Assembly: GCF_008271295.1 (NCBI RefSeq) | Contig: NZ_VTOY01000009.1 | Location: 34,851 to 98,850, forward strand | Direction: 5' to 3' | DNA: 64,000 nucleotides | From: Pseudoselenomonas ruminis | GTDB lineage: Bacteria > Bacillota > Negativicutes > Selenomonadales > Selenomonadaceae | Shown: piece after piece, positions 60,248 through 64,000 of the stretch | Layout: every line of letters begins with the position of its first letter | Numbering within the stretch: the first letter of the stretch is position 1 | The notes under the pieces: model-generated | Databases searched by the model: none | What the model was told of the DNA's origin: nothing | Seen by the model: only the letters and a program-made list of their open reading frames with translations | Program-made: the position numbers and the translations under genes

Positions 60248-60499
60248 AGTGAAATCTCCCTTCCTAAAAAATAAAAACATAAACTCTTCTGTGCCCATCT
60301 CCTTATCTAAGCTGCAAATATAAATAAAGATTATTATGTGCATAGATAAGAGTGACACACAACCCAGATGGATTGTATTGGATTCCCCTTGGCATATAGA
60401 TTCGTCATACCAGTTAAAATTCCTGCTAAAGCAAAAAAATATTATTAATATATTCTGAATCGTGCCAATTACAATACAATCTCCCTGAACCCACGGTAT

Positions 60500-60528
60500 A
60501 TTATACTAGAGACCATTTTATAAGTAAA
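60500..60528 (-). promoter_or_regulatory. Promoter of the Dcu carrier gene
   Basis: TTTACT (60528-60523) and TATAAT (60505-60500) are 17 bases apart on the minus strand. The start is about 245 bases before the carrier's ATG. Confidence 0.55.
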
Positions 60529-60651
60529 CACTATTTATTATAGAAATATTTAATAATTATTTATGTTTATCGTATGCTAATTGCTATTAATCATCAACCA
60601 TAAAACTACGGCAAAGTCGTTCAGATGGAAAAAATAATTTTTTGTTTACTG

Positions 60652-60679
60652 TTGAGAATGCATATTAATATGATATAAT
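60652..60679 (+). promoter_or_regulatory. Promoter of dapL
   Basis: TTGAGA (60652-60657) and TATAAT (60674-60679) are 16 bases apart. A TG at 60671 gives an extended -10. Confidence 0.8.
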
Positions 60680-60727
60680 ATGCTAAAAAGTTATATTAGT
60701 AATCACTCTATCCAGGAGGTATTGTTT

Positions 60728-61963
60728 ATGGCAACCATTAACGATAACTATTTAAAATTAGCTGGCAGCTATCTCTTCGCTGAGATTGGCCGCCGTGTCG
60801 CTGCTTTTAAGGAGGCAAACCCGCAGGCAGATATCATCCGCCTGGGCATCGGCGATGTTACCCAGCCGCTGCCAGCTGCCTGCATTGAAGCAATGCATAA
60901 AGCCGTTGACGAACTTTCCCACGCTGAAACCTTCCGCGGCTATGGTCCGGAACAGGGCTATTCCTTCCTGACGGACGCAATTATTGAAAACAATTATACC
61001 AAACGCGGCATCTCCATTGATTCCGATGAAATTTTCGTCAGCGATGGTTCCAAGAGCGATTGCGGCAACATCCAGGAAATCTTTGGTCTTGACAATAAAG
61101 TTGCCATCACGGACCCGGTATACCCGGTATATCTCGATACCAATGTCATGGCCGGCCGTACCGGCACCCTGCAGGCAGACGGACACTTTGAAGGGGTAAC
61201 CTACCTGCCGTGCGATGCCAGCAACAACTTTGCGCCGGAACTTCCGAAAGAGCATGTAGATATGATTTATCTCTGTTGCCCGAACAATCCAACGGGAACC
61301 ACGCTCTCCCGTGCCGAGCTGAAAAAATGGGTTGACTATGCTCGCGAGAATCAGTCGGTTATCCTCTTTGATGCAGCCTATGCGGCTTATATCACCGAAG
61401 AGGACGTACCGCGCTCCATCTACGAAATCGAAGGTGCTAAAGACGTCGCTATTGAGTTCCGCTCCTTCTCCAAAACCGCTGGCTTCACCGGTACCCGCTG
61501 CGGTTACACGATTATCCCGAAAACCGTCAAAGGACGCGCAGCCGATGGAACCCTGGTGGAATTCAACAAGCTTTGGAATCGCCGTCACACGACGAAATTC
61601 AATGGCACGGCGTATATTGTTCAGCGTGGTGCCGCTGCTATCTATACGCCGGAAGGCCAGCAGCAGGTCAAAGAACTCGTGGGCTACTATATGGAAAATG
61701 CCCGCATCATCCGCGAAGGTCTCGAAGCAGCCGGCATAACTGCCTACGGCGGCGTCAACGCTCCTTACATCTGGCTTAAGACACCAAATGGCATGTCTTC
61801 CTGGGACTTCTTCGACAAGCTGCTCACCGAAGTCAACATCGTTGGTACGCCAGGCGCTGGCTTTGGCCCCTGCGGCGAAGGTTACTTCCGTCTTACGGCC
61901 TTTGGCGACCGTGAAAACACGCTGCGCGCTGTTGAACGCATCAAAAACAAACTGCGCTTCTAA
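60728..61963 (+). CDS. dapL: LL-diaminopimelate aminotransferase
   Basis: The 411-residue PLP enzyme converts tetrahydrodipicolinate directly to LL-diaminopimelate, used for lysine and peptidoglycan. Features are [19 protein letters not shown], the Lys in [26 protein letters not shown] and [14 protein letters not shown]. The ATG at 60728 follows CAGGAGG, the only good site. It is monocistronic with a strong terminator. Use of the DapL route fits Negativicutes. Confidence 0.96.
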   Translation: MATINDNYLKLAGSYLFAEIGRRVAAFKEANPQADIIRLGIGDVTQPLPAACIEAMHKAVDELSHAETFRGYGPEQGYSFLTDAIIENNYTKRGISIDSDEIFVSDGSKSDCGNIQEIFGLDNKVAITDPVYPVYLDTNVMAGRTGTLQADGHFEGVTYLPCDASNNFAPELPKEHVDMIYLCCPNNPTGTTLSRAELKKWVDYARENQSVILFDAAYAAYITEEDVPRSIYEIEGAKDVAIEFRSFSKTAGFTGTRCGYTIIPKTVKGRAADGTLVEFNKLWNRRHTTKFNGTAYIVQRGAAAIYTPEGQQQVKELVGYYMENARIIREGLEAAGITAYGGVNAPYIWLKTPNGMSSWDFFDKLLTEVNIVGTPGAGFGPCGEGYFRLTAFGDRENTLRAVERIKNKLRF

Positions 61964-61970
61964 TCACTGA

Positions 61971-62028
61971 TACAAAACAAACAACGCCCCGTTGACCAAA
62001 GCGTCAACGGGGCGTTGTTTGTTTTGTA
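61971..62028. terminator. Very long perfect bidirectional terminator
   Basis: A perfect 26-bp stem with a 6-base loop (CAAAGC) lies between dapL and the converging small membrane protein gene. The ends are AT-rich (TACAAAACAAACAA and its complement) and the core is GC-rich (CGCCCCGTTGAC), so it terminates both strands. Confidence 0.95.
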
Positions 62029-62032
62029 TCTT

Positions 62033-62341
62033 TTAGTGAAAGAACAAATTGATAATCAGCCATACGACAATGCCTACGCCAGCCAATACCAGCATAAGCG
62101 GTCCAAGCACGAAGATGACAAAAGCGGCGATTGCCAAAAGCGTGATGGCAATTGCTATGCGGTTGATCCAGCTAATCCGTCCAAACAATAAATCTTTCCA
62201 ACTCAAAGTCTGAAAGACGATGCGGTCGGTATGCCTTACCTTTTCTTCCTCACGGCCGGTACTCTCGTCAATGGTAACACCATCATAATCGTCACATTCC
62301 GAATCAGACATAACTCTTACTTCCGGCTCTCTGTTCTCCAT
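62033..62341 (-). CDS. Small membrane protein of unknown function
   Basis: The 102-residue protein has an acidic N-terminal half (SDSECDDYDGVTIDESTGREEE) and two adjacent hydrophobic segments near the C-terminus (IAIAITLLAIAAFVIFVLG and LMLVLAGVGIVVWLIINLF), probably a hairpin. No family is recognised. The start at 62341 follows GGAGGTG. It lies 27 bases downstream of a 512-residue unknown gene, so the two may be co-expressed. Confidence 0.7.
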   Translation of the reverse strand: MENREPEVRVMSDSECDDYDGVTIDESTGREEEKVRHTDRIVFQTLSWKDLLFGRISWINRIAIAITLLAIAAFVIFVLGPLMLVLAGVGIVVWLIINLFFH

Positions 62342-62368
62342 ATACCACACCTCCAGCTGTCCCGATAC

Positions 62369-63907
62369 TTATTCAAAATACATTGAGCGAATAAATCCTT
62401 CTTCCGACAAATAGCGCGGGTCAAATAGTGAGCAGCCAAGTTTCTCCCGCATATCCACCATACAGTTCAATACATCATCCATAGCAGCTCCGAGAAAACT
62501 TACAATCTCAGGCAGGCTTGATAAATCCGTACCGTTTATCTCAGCGAATTTCAACAACGAAGCCGTAATCAGTATCGATGGGTTCATATCCCGATACGCA
62601 CATCCGGATACGGCACAATAATCTTCAAACAAACGGAGAGCCAATTTCGACGAATACTGGCTCATGCCGAATTTGATAGCGAAATGCCGAAGGGCCTCAC
62701 GATCATGATCAGGAATTGCTAAATCCGTTGTAACTTCCTCAGCAATTGTTTCTACCGGAGCCGCATGAACAACCTTAAGCTGGGCAAAACGAGCCAAAAT
62801 ATTCAGCGCATGGCGCACAGCACCTGCCTCACGGCCCAAAAATTCCTCAATCGTCGCCTCAGGTGCCTGGCATTTAAAAAGGTCATACTGCTTCAAAACT
62901 TCCGATTTCATGCGCTTCTGCAATTTTTTGCTGGCGGGAAGCACCGTAACGTAATTGAGCATCATAACGCCTTTGCGATGGATATGCCCATACAAAAGGC
63001 ATTCATCGGCCTTATCATCCAGCATAACCGGCATCGGCAAATCCAGAATTTCATCGGTCAGCAGATTCCGGCAGGAAACGAAGTCGACATCAAAATATTC
63101 GATGGAAAAAACCGAAAACTTCGCCTGCATCAAATCCAGCAGAATGTCGCGTTCAGACGGCGAAAGGTTGTCCTGCTCCTTCTGAAAAAAGAGATGTACC
63201 GGCGTCTCATCCGAACTAAGCATATGATAATCGAACAGGAAAAAATCCCAAAAGCTCAACCAAAAAGCCCGAGCTTCCTCATCGGAAAGATTGTCTCCTA
63301 AATCCGTCATATCTGGCCCGACATACATCATAACCGCCCGGTCCAGGTCCATTTTATACTTTGGTTTACGGAAAAACGCATCCATTCGGTGAAGGAGTCC
63401 ATCCATCAAAGCATTGAGCCGCAGTATCTCTTCATCCGATACATCTTCACGGTGCTCAAGCGAACTGTAAAACTCATCAGCCGAACGCCGCGGAGGCATA
63501 TGAAACTGTTTTCCCCTGCGAAACGATGCCTTCACTTCTTTTAGAAACGCAGTCAAATCGTCAAAGTCACCATAACGGGGCAAATACGCATAAAAGTCTT
63601 CCAAAATAGCCAGGAGATGCATTACGGACGTCTCATCCAAACAAAATTCATTGTCTTCCTGTTGATAACGATACACAAGCTCCTGGTAATCATTCACGGT
63701 AAGCGAACTCAGCGAATATAAATCCAGCTGCTCAACATAAAGGATGATAAGCGAAATAATCGTCCATATTTTCTTTAATTCATCATCGTTTACCCCGTGC
63801 CAGGCTTTGCGGCGAAGGTATTTTTCTACAACATCCTGTGGCAGAATCATATCATACGCGGACTTTCCTTCATAGAAATGTTCTACCAAAGAATAAACAT
63901 TTTTCAT
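62369..63907 (-). CDS. Unrecognised protein, 512 residues
   Basis: I do not recognise the family. The protein is soluble, acidic, helix-rich and lacks a signal peptide or membrane segments. Recurrent features are aromatic-rich stretches (FWLSFWDFFLFDYHML), a Leu-rich middle (SPSERDILLDLMQAKFSVF), and a beta-like LPMPVMLDDKADECLLYGH segment. The second half reads as alpha-helical repeats. A weak GGGG site precedes the ATG. It could be a scaffold or regulatory protein; nothing around it fixes a role. Confidence 0.65.
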   Translation of the reverse strand: MKNVYSLVEHFYEGKSAYDMILPQDVVEKYLRRKAWHGVNDDELKKIWTIISLIILYVEQLDLYSLSSLTVNDYQELVYRYQQEDNEFCLDETSVMHLLAILEDFYAYLPRYGDFDDLTAFLKEVKASFRRGKQFHMPPRRSADEFYSSLEHREDVSDEEILRLNALMDGLLHRMDAFFRKPKYKMDLDRAVMMYVGPDMTDLGDNLSDEEARAFWLSFWDFFLFDYHMLSSDETPVHLFFQKEQDNLSPSERDILLDLMQAKFSVFSIEYFDVDFVSCRNLLTDEILDLPMPVMLDDKADECLLYGHIHRKGVMMLNYVTVLPASKKLQKRMKSEVLKQYDLFKCQAPEATIEEFLGREAGAVRHALNILARFAQLKVVHAAPVETIAEEVTTDLAIPDHDREALRHFAIKFGMSQYSSKLALRLFEDYCAVSGCAYRDMNPSILITASLLKFAEINGTDLSSLPEIVSFLGAAMDDVLNCMVDMREKLGCSLFDPRYLSEEGFIRSMYFE

Positions 63908-63969
63908 AAGTCTGAAACCCCAAAATTAAATATAGTCACAAATGCTATTATAACATATGCAATACAAAA

Positions 63970-63995
63970 AAGACACCCACAAACGCAGGTGTCTT
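63970..63995 (-). terminator. Terminator of a minus-strand gene beyond the right edge
   Basis: Arms AGACACC and GGTGTCT around a 10-base loop are followed on the minus strand by TTTTTTG. It belongs to the next minus-strand gene to the right, outside the window. Confidence 0.8.
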
Positions 63996-64000
63996 ATCGT

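Larger units (their letters stand above)
60248..60727. other. Divergent control region between the Dcu carrier and dapL genes
   Basis: The 480-base gap is AT-rich and codes for nothing that I can see. It holds promoters for both flanking genes. Two inverted repeats lie in it: CTTATCTA (60302) with TAGATAAG (60343), and a perfect 10-base pair GATTGTATTG (60371-60380) with CAATACAATC (60472-60481). Both lie in the carrier gene's leader and may be operators or RNA stems. Confidence 0.55.

Overview
The window looks like chromosomal DNA of a diderm Firmicute of the class Negativicutes, most likely Selenomonadaceae (Selenomonas or a close relative). This is inferred from gene content. There is an SLH-domain outer-membrane porin of the OmpM type ending in phenylalanine, LL-diaminopimelate aminotransferase, Na+-translocating decarboxylase subunits, class III fructose bisphosphatase, rubrerythrin with superoxide reductase, CdaA-CdaR-GlmM, and a zinc-finger-type ribosomal protein L28. 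Shine-Dalgarno sites are of the strong AGGAGG type and several genes start with TTG. I found no tRNA, rRNA, prophage, transposase or CRISPR array. Most genes are on the minus strand.

Layout. 1-5.8 kb: a gene cut by the left edge behind a structured leader, an exported HAD phosphatase, a LysM protein, an OatA-like acyltransferase, a radical SAM protein and an acetyltransferase. 5.8-11.1 kb: a B12-binding radical SAM protein, pepF, rpmB, a LuxR regulator and a small transcription unit of unknown function. 11.1-17 kb: a YgjP-type metalloprotease, hslO, yfcE and the riboflavin operon ribD-ribE-ribBA-ribH under an FMN riboswitch. 17-24.7 kb: a chemoreceptor with a terminator-bearing leader, a MetE-like protein divergent from a LysR regulator, rubrerythrin, superoxide reductase and fbp. 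24.8-29.6 kb: a dicarboxylate or amino-acid symporter, a MocR-type regulator divergent from an ECF transporter S component, and a ThiD-like kinase; together these suggest vitamin B6 or B1 salvage. 29.6-36.8 kb: a FIST-domain hybrid histidine kinase, endonuclease IV, small proteins, and feoA-feoB with a 52-residue Cys-rich partner. 36.9-39.7 kb: the porin and a sodium symporter.

39.7-40.5 kb is a gene-free stretch with two diverged, oppositely oriented copies of a structured element of about 200 bp. Each copy is a nested set of inverted repeats, and the two copies differ by compensatory changes in the stems. This is the most novel-looking object in the window.

40.5-46.6 kb: a metal-chelate or cobalamin ABC importer with cobI, Na+-decarboxylase beta and gamma-like subunits, and cbiK. 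46.6-54.6 kb: glmM, an FAD protein, cdaR-cdaA, ilvE, nnr and acpS. 54.7-56.4 kb: motA-motB. 56.6-60.3 kb: a LysR regulator, larA and a C4-dicarboxylate carrier. 60.7-64 kb: dapL and two proteins of unknown function.

A second unexplained signal is a short palindrome, TGACNNGTCA, present about 15 times where roughly one copy is expected by chance. It is clustered inside two coding regions and beside the porin gene.
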